Source: Lachancea thermotolerans CBS 6340
Lineage: Eukaryota; Ascomycota; Saccharomycetes; Saccharomycetales; Saccharomycetaceae
Reading direction: 5' to 3'
Length of the DNA stretch: 64,000 nt
NCBI RefSeq assembly: GCF_000142805.1
Contig: NC_013081.1
Location: 310,001-374,000, forward strand
The notes under the pieces are model-generated. The model was not told the DNA's origin. It made no database searches and was given only the letters and a program-made list of their open reading frames with translations. A program made the position numbers and the translations under genes. This document shows positions 9,728 through 19,385 of this stretch, one piece after another (the first letter of the stretch is position 1; every line of letters starts with the position of its first letter).

Positions 9728-10810
9728 TTAGGCGCAGGCATCTTGCAAGCTTTTTATATCTCCCATCGTTCCCTTCAAAGACTTGGCTACTCTGCCGCAC
9801 TCGCCGCCGTCGGCTATAACGTTTTCTACATTCTCCAATACTCTGTCGTAGAAGTGCTCCAGCAAGACCTCACGCCGTGTAGCATAGTCTTGGAAAGACG
9901 TGTTGTTCAATTCTTCAAGCTTGGAGTGTGATGCTGTTTTCTCGTTTTTCAGCTCTTTTACAAAGAGCTTCAGATGTTGGTATGGTTGAGGCAGTGCAGG
10001 GATAAGATACTTATCGTATGCTGAAGGTCCATGGGGCAGCTCGCCAGAAGATGGGTCTGGCTTCGGTTCGAGACAGCCACACTTCACAAACTCCAGAAGC
10101 GTTTCGAGATTAGCTTGTAGGGACCGCTTCGCCTTGGTGCTGTTCATACTGACGACGCTCGAGGTTTTCACACCCATGCTTACTGATTTGCTGCTCTTTT
10201 TCGAGCCAGGAGCTTCAAGCGACCATCCTAGTACGCTGAACATGCCTTTCAGCATCTTGACCCACGAATTGCGAACGAGTTCATCACCACAGTAGCGGAC
10301 TGCGCACTGTAAAAATTTCCCCGAGTCGCGTTGGACTGCAGGAACAATGTGTGTCATGCTGCTGTTGATGAACAGAACTAGTGCCCGACTATGCAACCTC
10401 AAAACATTTTGATCATATTGCCCTATTTCTTCCAATAGCTCAAGCAGGGCCGACCTTACCTGAATATCTTGGTCGCAAATCAACGGGTAACAGCTGTTCA
10501 GAAGAGGCGTCATACATTTCGCAGTTATAATTCTCGGCACCATATGTTTGAAGTGCACTAAGGTCTCTTTCCTGGTTACTGCACTATGGTGCTTACATAA
10601 AGACAAGCGCCTTAGAATGTCTGCCTCCAGTCTTTCATCGCCGGAATCCTCGCGGTTACCAGCTGACTTCAGTTTCTGTTGATTCGGCAGCGAGATTGTC
10701 CTCGCTGTAAACGCAGTGCTGGTGACGTTACTCGCTTGCTGTTTTGGTTTTCCAACCTTAAGCTTCTTCTTTTGGAAGTCCTGCTGCTTCAGGGTCTTCT
10801 TTTTGGCCAT
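9728..10810 (-). CDS. IPI1: Ipi1, Rix1-complex subunit for 60S ribosome maturation
   Basis: A 360-residue protein (S. cerevisiae Ipi1 334 aa, YHR085W). The basic N terminus with DFQKKKLKVGKPKQQASNVT followed by SLPNQQ is the family signature. The middle has helical repeats, including a stretch around RRLSLCKHHSAVTRKETLVHFKHM. Ipi1 acts with Rix1 and Ipi3 in the nucleus on pre-60S particles, in ITS2 processing and the Rea1-dependent remodelling step. It is transcribed divergently from RQC1. The 173-base shared promoter carries PAC and RRPE motifs, in keeping with the ribosome-biogenesis regulon. Confidence 0.93.
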   Translation of the reverse strand: MAKKKTLKQQDFQKKKLKVGKPKQQASNVTSTAFTARTISLPNQQKLKSAGNREDSGDERLEADILRRLSLCKHHSAVTRKETLVHFKHMVPRIITAKCMTPLLNSCYPLICDQDIQVRSALLELLEEIGQYDQNVLRLHSRALVLFINSSMTHIVPAVQRDSGKFLQCAVRYCGDELVRNSWVKMLKGMFSVLGWSLEAPGSKKSSKSVSMGVKTSSVVSMNSTKAKRSLQANLETLLEFVKCGCLEPKPDPSSGELPHGPSAYDKYLIPALPQPYQHLKLFVKELKNEKTASHSKLEELNNTSFQDYATRREVLLEHFYDRVLENVENVIADGGECGRVAKSLKGTMGDIKSLQDACA

Positions 10811-10850
10811 GACTTACACTGTAGCTTGCTTTTTGCGTATTATATGCGAT

Positions 10851-10895
10851 GCGATGAGCTGTGCGAAGAACATAAAGTTGGTCTACAATTTTTCA
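10851..10895 (-). promoter_or_regulatory. PAC and RRPE motifs in the IPI1 promoter
   Basis: GCGATGAGCT at 10851-10860 is an exact PAC box (Dot6/Tod6 site). AATTTTTCA at 10887-10895 reads TGAAAAATT on the IPI1 strand, an RRPE core (Stb3 site). The pair 40-85 bases upstream of the ATG is the classical promoter layout of yeast ribosome-biogenesis genes. Confidence 0.75.
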
Positions 10896-10983
10896 CCACT
10901 CGCAGATATGTAAAAGCTTTAAAGCTGAATAAGAACTAGAACAAAATCTACTGTCGGCACATAGGTCACACAGGATACTAAGT

Positions 10984-13116
10984 ATGAGCTCTAGAGCACT
11001 AAGGAGATTAGAAGAAAATGACTTAGAGAAAACGCTGGCGAAATTGGCGCCTTCCACCCAAAAGCAAGAACCCTCCGCAAAAACTAGTAGCGTAAAGGCT
11101 CCTAAACAAATCAACCTATTCGCGCTGATGGGACAAGATGAAGGCGACGACTCAGAAGATAGCGAGGCCTCTAATGCTGAGGACAGGCCCATACCTGCTT
11201 CAATTAACGACAAACCTGCTCAAAAGCCTGTTCAAGTTCTTACAAAGTCTCAGAGGAAGAAGAATAAGAAGAATAAAAAATCAAAGCAGAAGCCGAAGCC
11301 CGCAGCTGATTTGAGCGAAACAGAAAACGGTAACGGGGAGAGTGATGAGGAGCTTGACCGCATGATTCTTCAATTTCAGAAAAAGGATTTGGAACAGAGA
11401 AGATCCGTAGATCCTGGGCTTACGGCGTCTGACGAATCAGACTATGACACAGCTTTTGAGGATGAGGATGCGAGCCACTTGAAAGGCCCAGCAGACGTGA
11501 AGACTGATCCTGGCTTTACAAACTTTACAAGCTTTTCCGAGATCATTAAAATTTTTGGCGACATAGATATGAAAAATCTCAACCCCGACAACGAGTACAA
11601 GCTACTGTTTGGGGACTTGTCTCCTGAATCGCTGGCAGATGTGGATTCTATGACCTCAACACATGTGTCACCCCAGGTCATGAAACAGATTGAAAGGCTC
11701 AAGCATATGGTTCGTAATTGGGGTGGTAGAGACCATAAAACAGTTCCAAATGGTTCAACAACCCGGCGCCTAGCTTTCACAAAAATAAGAGAGGACTGGA
11801 TCCCAACTCCTAGGGGTGAATATACTATCACGCAGCTAAGCCAAGATGAAGTCGTGGAATGGCAGTCTTGGCTGAGATCGCAAGATTGGATGGATGAGGT
11901 TAGAAAAACCGCCCACAAATGGAAGGATGCGGGTATGAACTTTTACAAGTTTGAGCCATCGAATACGGAAACTAATCGAAAGGCCATGACAGAGTTTTAT
12001 ATGAGTGTTGTGTTGCACCCTGACCACGAAGCGCTCATTCATCTAATATCTTCAAAGTTCCCTTACCATGTACCTGCTTTGCTTCAAGTTGCATTAATCT
12101 TGGTAAGGCAGGGTGATAAAGCAAACAGTAATGGGTTAGTTGAAAGAGCGCTTTTTGTCTTTGACCGTGCCTTGCGGTCTCACATATCTTTCAATGGACT
12201 ATCATGCCAGCTTCCCTACATTTATTTCTTCAACCGGCAGTTTTACTTCGCAATTTTCAGGTATGTGCAGATCCTCTCTCAAAGAGGTGTTGTGTCCACC
12301 GCCAGCGAATGGTGCAAGGTCTTATGGTCTTTGTCACCATTAGAAGACCCTTTGGGATGCAGATATTTCATTGATCATTACTTGCTTCTCAACAAAGAAT
12401 ATTCCTATATGGCCAACCTTGCAAGCTCGCCTTTGGTCAACACTTACATGCAATGGTATACCCTTGGTCTCTCTTTGGGCTTTGTGTTATCGTTTTTGAA
12501 GTTGGACATGGTTGAAAAAGCCAAGACTGAGCTGAGAAAAGCCTTTACATATCATGCAGCTTCTTTGTCGACTATATTCAAGGAAGTTGCGCTTGGGGAT
12601 GCTAACTTGTTAAACGGCCTAGATTTCCCAGAACCTTGCTCTGAGATTGAGCTAGAATCAAAAGCGTATCTCATCAGAATGAAGGCTATCTGGGGTGGGG
12701 TCGAGATCAAATTCCTGCATGATGAAATACTGAATATTCTGTCCGAATACAAGGCAGGGAAAATACAGTTGGAGTGTACTGCCCCGATCGAAACACAAAA
12801 CGAACTTTTCCTTGGGGACATTCCAATCAATTTGTTGCGTTTTGCAGTTCTTTCGCAAGAGTCTCCCTTAATGGCTTGCATTCCTCAAGAAATTTGGTCC
12901 GAAAGAGATGTTTATGAGTTCGATGTTCTTCCCCCACTACCTCACGACCGCGAATCAGAAGACTTAGTTGAAACTGTCAAGACCTTTGTGAGTGAAAGCG
13001 ACTTATCAATGTCACAAATGGAAGTAATGCAAGATGAAAACATGCTAAACCAAATCAGACAGTTGTCGCTAGAGCAGTTTTTACAAGAAAACCCTAATGC
13101 CGACCTTGGTGATTGA
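10984..13116 (+). CDS. RQC1: Rqc1, ribosome quality control factor (TCF25 family)
   Basis: A 710-residue protein (S. cerevisiae Rqc1, YDR333C, about 723 aa). The N terminus MSSRALRRLEENDLEKTLAKL opens a low-complexity basic/acidic third with KKNKKNKKSKQKPKP. The rest is the TCF25 domain, with segments such as DWIPTPRGEYTITQLSQ, PYHVPALLQVALILVRQGD and FFNRQFYFAIFRYVQILSQRG. Rqc1 is part of the 60S-bound complex with Ltn1, Rqc2 and Cdc48 that extracts and ubiquitinates stalled nascent chains in the cytosol. It is divergent from IPI1 and convergent with STE12. The ATG gives the family N terminus. Confidence 0.94.
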   Translation: MSSRALRRLEENDLEKTLAKLAPSTQKQEPSAKTSSVKAPKQINLFALMGQDEGDDSEDSEASNAEDRPIPASINDKPAQKPVQVLTKSQRKKNKKNKKSKQKPKPAADLSETENGNGESDEELDRMILQFQKKDLEQRRSVDPGLTASDESDYDTAFEDEDASHLKGPADVKTDPGFTNFTSFSEIIKIFGDIDMKNLNPDNEYKLLFGDLSPESLADVDSMTSTHVSPQVMKQIERLKHMVRNWGGRDHKTVPNGSTTRRLAFTKIREDWIPTPRGEYTITQLSQDEVVEWQSWLRSQDWMDEVRKTAHKWKDAGMNFYKFEPSNTETNRKAMTEFYMSVVLHPDHEALIHLISSKFPYHVPALLQVALILVRQGDKANSNGLVERALFVFDRALRSHISFNGLSCQLPYIYFFNRQFYFAIFRYVQILSQRGVVSTASEWCKVLWSLSPLEDPLGCRYFIDHYLLLNKEYSYMANLASSPLVNTYMQWYTLGLSLGFVLSFLKLDMVEKAKTELRKAFTYHAASLSTIFKEVALGDANLLNGLDFPEPCSEIELESKAYLIRMKAIWGGVEIKFLHDEILNILSEYKAGKIQLECTAPIETQNELFLGDIPINLLRFAVLSQESPLMACIPQEIWSERDVYEFDVLPPLPHDRESEDLVETVKTFVSESDLSMSQMEVMQDENMLNQIRQLSLEQFLQENPNADLGD

Positions 13117-13230
13117 AATGATACTTTTTAATGATACATACGTTTAAGAAATACTTCTACGTTATATAAATCCCTGCATTTATCGACAATTATTCGCTGT
13201 CCCTTCAATATATTTAAACGGTGTAAACCA

Positions 13231-15336
13231 CTAGTCATGGAACTGATTATCGTCTTCATGCTTTTTGATAATTTCCTTGTCATCGGTGCTAGATGGCTCA
13301 TTAGCAGAAGCTGATGTCGATAGTTTCTTTTTGCTCCCATCTGGCAATACCATGCTTGATTCGGAAGATGGCACTAAAAATGCAACCGAGTTTCCGCCAT
13401 CAGATGTGCTCCGGTTACTGGTATGTGAGCTATTCATCGGGGGCCGCGACGAAAATGCTGTTTTTCTTGCTCTATGCCTTTGATTTTGAGATCTCGAGGG
13501 GGGCTTATGGATCATTCCTGGCTTGTTAAAGTATAACTTGCTAGCAGATTGAGGATTGTGCATTTGTAACGGAGCACCTGGGGGAGCAGAAGTAGCTTGG
13601 ATAGAGGGGAATCCTCTAACATAACCGTGCACGTTCCCCCATCGCTGAAAACCAGGTGAAGACTGGTAGTAAGGGTTTATAGGGTAGTTTTTTGCCGATG
13701 CTGGCACAACCTGCTTGGCACCATACTGTGTCACCCCAATATAGGGGCTGGTTGGTGCCACGGGCGTCATCAGGAAGCTAGGCGTGAATGGGTTGGCCGC
13801 CGGGGGAAGATAAGCGCCCCCCGGGAATCCTTCATACAGTGCAGAGTTGTCGCATAGATAGTCTTCCATTGCGTAACTTCGGGTGAGATGAGGATCGGCA
13901 CCGCCCTGTTGAAGCTCCACCGGGTATGCGTGCTTGCCTTGATAAAAACTTCCAACAGGGTAACCACCATTTTGAGCACGGAAGTCAATATTAGGTTTAT
14001 GAAGCATCCCGCCTTGTTTCGAATTCATCGTACCGTCGCCCCCATTAGCCACGACTTCTTCTGCGTCGCTTCTATCAAGTGCAACATCGGCGTCGGAGGC
14101 CCGGTTGCAACCTCGATCTTCCTGGTCTTTGACGTAAGATGCATAATATTCGCCGTTTGTCATAAAGTGTGAGCGGCTCGCAGACATTGGAGGTGGGGGT
14201 ATCTGAAATGCTAACCTCGCTGCCGATGTGACCGCTGGGGCCGCGAATGCTGTCTCTTCAGTAAAATGAGAATTGTCATAAAATCCTGCTGAGGCAGGCG
14301 GTACAGCCGAGAGTGGAACATACTCAACCTCAAAATCATTATCATAGTACACTTGTCCGCCGCCAGGTTGCAATTGCTGTTGATTTGGATATTCCACCTC
14401 AACAGGGAAGTAGTCTAGGGGGAAATCGTCCTCTTCTTGACTCGCATCCTTCAACAGGAAGGGAGCCTGGGCGCCGGAGTCAAGTTCAAAGGGCTGCTCA
14501 TCTGCGCCCTCTTCTATTGGATCTACTACCAGCTCTTGAGGAGCGTATTTAGAGATCTGAGCAAGTGACTCCTGGCTCGAACCGACAAATTCGGTCTTTA
14601 TCACAGCGTCAGAGTCGGGGTCGTCCGACTCTGCCGGAGAGTAGCTCGTCAGCTGAGGATTGGCAGTAGTTGAGTCCACACTCGAAGAGGCGTTCACCTT
14701 TATGCGTTGCGATTCCATATGCTGTAGTAATTGATCATATAGCGACAGTCCCGATTTATCGTCATATGTGAAGGAAAGGGCTGGCTCGCTGACGGCCCGC
14801 GTTGTAGACAATTGACCTGCACTTTGTCTTTTCATGTCCCTCTCCAGTGCGTATGCAAAGAACTTGTCGTGCGGGACACTGAACCAGAAGAACACCTTCT
14901 GTTTCTTCTGCGTCTTCAAGCACATGTTTTTGAAAAGGAAGGACAGAAACTCAGACTTGGGCATTTCTAGCGTCGCGTCAATTCCACACTTGAGGTTCCT
15001 GAGGTCTGAGAAAATACCTTCCTCAAACTTCTTGCGGTCCAAAACCTCGCGTCCGAACTTCTGCATCCTATACACACAGCACTTGACGATGTCCGTGCCA
15101 GTGATGTAATACAGGTTGTTCCAAAACACGCACGATACAAAACCTTGGTCATTATTAAGATAGTAACGTCGGATAATCTGATTTTCCTGCCAGTTCGCCG
15201 GCGCCGTAGCCAGAAAGAACTTGAGGTCCTCGATAAGTCGCAGTGACTCCTCGACCTGCTCCGGTGTGCTTTCCTCGCTGTCCCCCTCCGCCTTTGTCTT
15301 TACAATCTCCTGTGCGTTAGGCTGGCCCCGCAACAT
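13231..15336 (-). CDS. STE12: Ste12, pheromone and filamentation transcription factor
   Basis: A 701-residue protein whose residues of about 20-180 form the fungal STE homeodomain-like DNA-binding domain: LRLIEDLKFFLATAPANWQ, then IRRYYLNNDQGFVSCVFWNN and KQKVFFWFSVPHDKFFAYAL. The rest is a low-complexity activation region with Pro-, Asn- and Gln-rich stretches, as in S. cerevisiae Ste12 (688 aa, YHR084W). It acts in the nucleus downstream of Fus3/Kss1 and with Tec1 or Mcm1. No C2H2 fingers were noticed, unlike Ste12 of filamentous fungi. The promoter carries an inverted pair of pheromone response elements, suggesting autoregulation. Confidence 0.95.
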   Translation of the reverse strand: MLRGQPNAQEIVKTKAEGDSEESTPEQVEESLRLIEDLKFFLATAPANWQENQIIRRYYLNNDQGFVSCVFWNNLYYITGTDIVKCCVYRMQKFGREVLDRKKFEEGIFSDLRNLKCGIDATLEMPKSEFLSFLFKNMCLKTQKKQKVFFWFSVPHDKFFAYALERDMKRQSAGQLSTTRAVSEPALSFTYDDKSGLSLYDQLLQHMESQRIKVNASSSVDSTTANPQLTSYSPAESDDPDSDAVIKTEFVGSSQESLAQISKYAPQELVVDPIEEGADEQPFELDSGAQAPFLLKDASQEEDDFPLDYFPVEVEYPNQQQLQPGGGQVYYDNDFEVEYVPLSAVPPASAGFYDNSHFTEETAFAAPAVTSAARLAFQIPPPPMSASRSHFMTNGEYYASYVKDQEDRGCNRASDADVALDRSDAEEVVANGGDGTMNSKQGGMLHKPNIDFRAQNGGYPVGSFYQGKHAYPVELQQGGADPHLTRSYAMEDYLCDNSALYEGFPGGAYLPPAANPFTPSFLMTPVAPTSPYIGVTQYGAKQVVPASAKNYPINPYYQSSPGFQRWGNVHGYVRGFPSIQATSAPPGAPLQMHNPQSASKLYFNKPGMIHKPPSRSQNQRHRARKTAFSSRPPMNSSHTSNRSTSDGGNSVAFLVPSSESSMVLPDGSKKKLSTSASANEPSSTDDKEIIKKHEDDNQFHD

Positions 15337-15714
15337 ATCATAAACTCACTTCCGATCGCCCTGATACTTCTGAATTTGGTCGCGATATCTTTCCGCTCTT
15401 GAACACGTTTTCGCTTAAGAGTACTGCAACAATGTTTCTAATCGGTTTTCAACACTCCCACACTTTTATAAAATTGACATCCACTGTTGCACACTGCTTA
15501 ACACGCTTGTAAGATATAGGAGCCGTTTCAATCTGAAACAAGTGTGCTACTTGCCGTTGTTAAACCTCTAATTGTTCTTGTAAAGCAAGGGCCTTCAGTT
15601 TGAGGTTTGACATTAGTGCACTATATACGGGGAACTCTCGGTAAAAGGTATGTACAGTACATCAAATTGATATAGAACGGACTGTCCGCGACCGTTGCCA
15701 TAATAATTCAACGC
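15337..15714. other. STE12 promoter region and SAM35 3' flank
   Basis: A 378-base spacer that holds the inverted pheromone response elements at 15525-15540. No gene is seen. Confidence 0.6.
15525..15540. promoter_or_regulatory. inverted pair of pheromone response elements upstream of STE12
   Basis: GTTTCA at 15525-15530 and TGAAACA at 15534-15540 form a perfect inverted repeat GTTTCA-ATC-TGAAAC with a 3-base spacer, about 190 bases upstream of the STE12 ATG. TGAAACA is the Ste12 site, and S. cerevisiae STE12 is itself pheromone-inducible. The inference is direct autoregulation by a Ste12 dimer. Confidence 0.7.
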
Positions 15715-16689
15715 TTATTTGAAGTGGGCGATAACAGCACGCGAATGGATTGCCAAGGCGTGGACTTCTTGGCGCAAGTAGCGCGCGAGGGAGGATTCTT
15801 GGTCGTCCAGGCTGAGGAAACAAAGAACGTAGCTTGCAAGTTTTAGATCCAGGTAGCCGGGCTCCATTTCGCCGGAGAAGAAGGTCCTGGAGCCCAGAAG
15901 CGCTGCGAATCGGTCCAGAGCGGCTTTGCAGCTCTCGAACAGCGGAGCAGTGAGCTGGTGGGCGTTTCTGGACTGGTAGAGGTGCATGTAGCGGACGTGG
16001 CGGGAGATCTCGAGATGGCGTAATGAGAAGTCGTTGCGTTCCAGCAGATCTTCGCGAAGGGTCTGATAGAAAGCCCGCTGGAGTAGGGCAACGTCTATAG
16101 GGGCGCAGTCATAGAGCTCAAGGAACTTGGCGACGCTCAGCTCGCACAAAGCCTGAGTCGTCCAGCAGTCGTACACCACGGAGTCCAGCAGCGACACGTA
16201 CATAAGCTCTTCGGCATCCCGGAGCCGGGAGCTTAGGATCTCGTTAATGCCTGCAGTAGACCTCACATTGCGCTTGGAGCAGCCTTCGATTAGTATCGGC
16301 AGCGACTTGTCACTTGCTGCCAGGCGCGACACCACAAGCAGCGCGGGCTGCTGCCTCTGCTGCTGCCTCTGCTGCTGCTGCTGAGCTCCCTTTTTGTGAG
16401 CCAGCTTCAGTCCGTTTTTCTTGCAGAGCGAGAGCTGCGCGTACAAGCACCAGGGATCTGTTGCCAAAACGCAGCCGCTTTCGGGATCTTCGACAACATT
16501 GTACACGCCAAGCTTGAATACGTCGTTGGCGGATCTCTGCGCAGCTTCCTGCTCCCGAAAACCGTAGCTCTGCGCGTTGTATTCATACACCGAAGCGTCG
16601 TCCTTTTTCGAAACAGCTGGATATGTCTGAAGCGGGAACTGGTCAAAAAATGCCTTCACCGGCCCGGGTACCTGTAAAATGCTGCGCAT
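15715..16689 (-). CDS. SAM35: Sam35, SAM complex subunit of the mitochondrial outer membrane
   Basis: A 324-residue protein (S. cerevisiae Sam35/Tom38, YHR083W, 329 aa). Family segments include FFDQFPLQTYPAVS near the N terminus, KLGVYNVVEDPESGCVLATD, and DAEELMYVSLLDSVVYDCW in the GST-like core. Sam35 binds the beta-signal of beta-barrel precursors on the cytosolic face and works with Sam50 and Sam37. There is no cleavable presequence, as expected. Unusual here is a short Gln/Arg-rich insert near residues 103-116 (QQQQQRQQQRQQ), encoded by a CTG/CAG-rich tract at about 16346-16384, at a place where the S. cerevisiae protein has no polyglutamine. Confidence 0.9.
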   Translation of the reverse strand: MRSILQVPGPVKAFFDQFPLQTYPAVSKKDDASVYEYNAQSYGFREQEAAQRSANDVFKLGVYNVVEDPESGCVLATDPWCLYAQLSLCKKNGLKLAHKKGAQQQQQRQQQRQQPALLVVSRLAASDKSLPILIEGCSKRNVRSTAGINEILSSRLRDAEELMYVSLLDSVVYDCWTTQALCELSVAKFLELYDCAPIDVALLQRAFYQTLREDLLERNDFSLRHLEISRHVRYMHLYQSRNAHQLTAPLFESCKAALDRFAALLGSRTFFSGEMEPGYLDLKLASYVLCFLSLDDQESSLARYLRQEVHALAIHSRAVIAHFK

Positions 16690-17366
16690 GCCAAGGAACG
16701 TTAGGCTTGGTAATGGGCACTGGCTTGTGGGGACAGACAGCGCACGGCAGATAATTGATGCTTCAGCCTGGGTTTACCCGTGATACAACAATTTTTAGCA
16801 GATGATCATTGTTTCTCAGAAGTATCTACAAAGAACTTGGATATAAGGGATATGCTATACAGCCTGGCGAGTGCGTGCTCGCAGTATATACGTGAAAATA
16901 GGCATGTGGACATAATGGCTTTTGGACCAATGGTGCTAATGACTGCAAATAATCGGGCGTTACAATAAAAATGCATTGTGCACAGAACGTAAGTAGATAT
17001 ACAGTTCCCTTAGTCACAAGTTATTCAATTAACGCGTGAAAGCTCCAGGGTTGCAACCACGTCATGGCATTCTGAAAGACGGCGCTAGACTGTAAACCTT
17101 TCTTGTAACATGGTAAGGTACAAGGAGACAGCCTGCAAGGATGTGGTCGTCAAAGTTCGTTCAAAAAGCATTTTTGCTGATGGCTGGACGGCTACAGACG
17201 CACGGCAGTAGAGTAGTTGGCAACTTCAATCTCTCGGTCAATCAGGACTCTTCTGACTCGCACCTTACAAGACACTCATTTTGCAGAACAATCTCCCATC
17301 TGCCTGCAACAGGATACGGCGCTGGAGGGTAAAATGCACAAAGCCATCGACAAGAAATGAGCACCG
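16690..17366. other. SAM35 promoter and IRC3 3' flank
   Basis: A 677-base spacer. Only short overlapping open frames without family signals are present, and no RNA gene was recognised. Confidence 0.5.
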
Positions 17367-19385
17367 TTAGCTTTTCGTCCTTAAGGAAATAATTTTGCAC
17401 AAGGACTTGATAGGATAGACAGGTGCCAGGCTCGTAGCAAACAGAACGTTGGATACGTCGCCTTTAGTCACACTGCCTAGGAACTTGTCAATATCTGTCG
17501 CCTGCAGTTGCTCGCTCTTCGAGCCTGACTTCGAAATATGGCCCAATATTTTGCTTTTGAGTAATGCTGTTTGTTTTGGAGTTGCAGGAGTATGTCGCCA
17601 TGAAGCGTATTTTGTGAAGTTCTTGGGGCGCGGCGATGTTCCTTCTGTAAGTTCTTGTACTATGTTCTCGACTGACGCAACGACCGCCGAAAGATCGGTA
17701 GAACTCTTGACAGTAAGCGGTTTGTACCGTATGCCAAGCTCACTTCGAACTTTGTATGGAAGTTCCTTGTAGAGTTTCAGCACATACGTAGATGGCCTGG
17801 AGGCCTCGCGACTTTCTCTGTAAATTCTAAGATGGTGGCCGGCATCGAGAGGCATTCCCCATGCATCTTTAGCAAACTGGACCCATGGGTACGAAGAGTC
17901 TCGAAAAAGCCTGATTTCTTTTCCCTTTTCCGAGCCCCAGTCTTGTTCTTGTGAGCCATTGGTAGCCGCCATCTGTTGATAAAATGATTTAAAGTCCTTG
18001 TAGGTAGTTAAGGTTAGGTCGAAAGCATTGGCGCTTTTCATCAGGTCACGAAACTGACGCTTGAGAAGACTTTCCGCCTCTTTTTCGGCAAGAACCTTTC
18101 TCTCAGCCTCCAACTGCTTAGCCACAATTTCGTCTTTTATTGCCTTTAGGTCTTGCAGCGTCGCCTCGTCAAGGCCAGTACTCACTGCTTCGACACCAGC
18201 AAGGGTCGGAAATGACACAACACCGACGGTCGACGCGCCGACAAAATCAATTATATGACAATGCTTCTTTGAATGGTGTAAGCGGAGTCCGCGCCCGATC
18301 ATTTGCACGAGAAGAGACCGAGACTTGGTCGGCCTGCAAAGTAGAATGCTGTCGACGTTGGGTATGTCAGTCCCTTCTGTAAAGACTCCGCAATTCATCA
18401 GAACCTCAATCCTGCCACGCTTGAAATCTTCAACTATTGCATCTCTTTCACTTTGCCTTGTTTTACCAGTGACATACTGGGCATTTACTCCATGCTTCAC
18501 AAACAAGGAGTGCAAGGTTTCGATATGCTTAATGTCGCATCCAAATAAAAGCGTGGACCTGAGTTTGTGCAAATCCCGTTTCTGCAAGTAGGTTTGGAGC
18601 ACAACCTTGTTAACTTCCTTGGTGTTGACAACTTTAGACAGCCCATCGATATTAAAGTCCGATCCTGTGACCGCGACGTCTGAAAGATCCAAGCTGACGC
18701 TGACAGTAGTGAAACGGCCCTCACAAAGCCACTTGTCGTCAATCATCTCCAAAATTCCACGATGGTAGACTATTTCGTCTATCACCGCCGATAGCGCTTT
18801 ATTATCGGCTCTTTCGAAAGTCGCGCTGAATCCAACAACAGGCAGAATGCTGTCCTTGTGGTTGGCTTTGAAGTGCTCGAGGATCCGCAAATATGACTTT
18901 GCAGCAGCGTGGTGAGCTTCATCAATGATGATGAGATCGATGCAACTAGGATCATAGCGCTCTAGACGCCGGATAAGAGACTGCACAGACGCTACTACCA
19001 CATCTGCGCTGTTTATATCACACTTATAATTGCCCATCTCAATCTGGAAATTCAGCCCCGGGAAGAATGCCTGCAGTACTCGACAGGCTTGTTGGGCCAG
19101 TTCCCGCCGATGTACCAAAATTAGAGTCCTGTAGCCGCTCTTTCCAGACTCTCTCCGTAGCCGGTCAATCAAGTTGGAGAAAATGACAGTTTTACCACCG
19201 CCTGTAGCAAGCGAGACCCCAATTCTCCGCCGCCCTTGGCTTATGGACTCCAGGCATCTATCAATGCATTCGTGCTGGTAATCCCGTAATGCGAGGGAGC
19301 TGTAGGGCCGGCTCGCTAAGCACAGGCTGTTGCCGGCCTTTGCTAATGCACCGGCTGCTCCCACGAAGCGTGTGCAAGAAGTCAT
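17367..19385 (-). CDS. IRC3: Irc3, mitochondrial DExH-box DNA helicase
   Basis: A 672-residue superfamily 2 helicase (S. cerevisiae Irc3, YDR332W, 689 aa). The first ~30 residues are Arg/Ser/Ala-rich without acidic residues, a likely mitochondrial presequence. Then come a Q-like motif LRDYQHECIDRCL, Walker A ATGGGKT (residues 60-66), DEAH (155-158), the SAT-type motif FSATFERAD, and motif VI QMIGRGLRLH. The C-terminal third is the Irc3-specific region. Irc3 unwinds branched DNA and maintains mtDNA. It is divergent from KSP1 across a long spacer. Confidence 0.93.
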   Translation of the reverse strand: MTSCTRFVGAAGALAKAGNSLCLASRPYSSLALRDYQHECIDRCLESISQGRRRIGVSLATGGGKTVIFSNLIDRLRRESGKSGYRTLILVHRRELAQQACRVLQAFFPGLNFQIEMGNYKCDINSADVVVASVQSLIRRLERYDPSCIDLIIIDEAHHAAAKSYLRILEHFKANHKDSILPVVGFSATFERADNKALSAVIDEIVYHRGILEMIDDKWLCEGRFTTVSVSLDLSDVAVTGSDFNIDGLSKVVNTKEVNKVVLQTYLQKRDLHKLRSTLLFGCDIKHIETLHSLFVKHGVNAQYVTGKTRQSERDAIVEDFKRGRIEVLMNCGVFTEGTDIPNVDSILLCRPTKSRSLLVQMIGRGLRLHHSKKHCHIIDFVGASTVGVVSFPTLAGVEAVSTGLDEATLQDLKAIKDEIVAKQLEAERKVLAEKEAESLLKRQFRDLMKSANAFDLTLTTYKDFKSFYQQMAATNGSQEQDWGSEKGKEIRLFRDSSYPWVQFAKDAWGMPLDAGHHLRIYRESREASRPSTYVLKLYKELPYKVRSELGIRYKPLTVKSSTDLSAVVASVENIVQELTEGTSPRPKNFTKYASWRHTPATPKQTALLKSKILGHISKSGSKSEQLQATDIDKFLGSVTKGDVSNVLFATSLAPVYPIKSLCKIISLRTKS

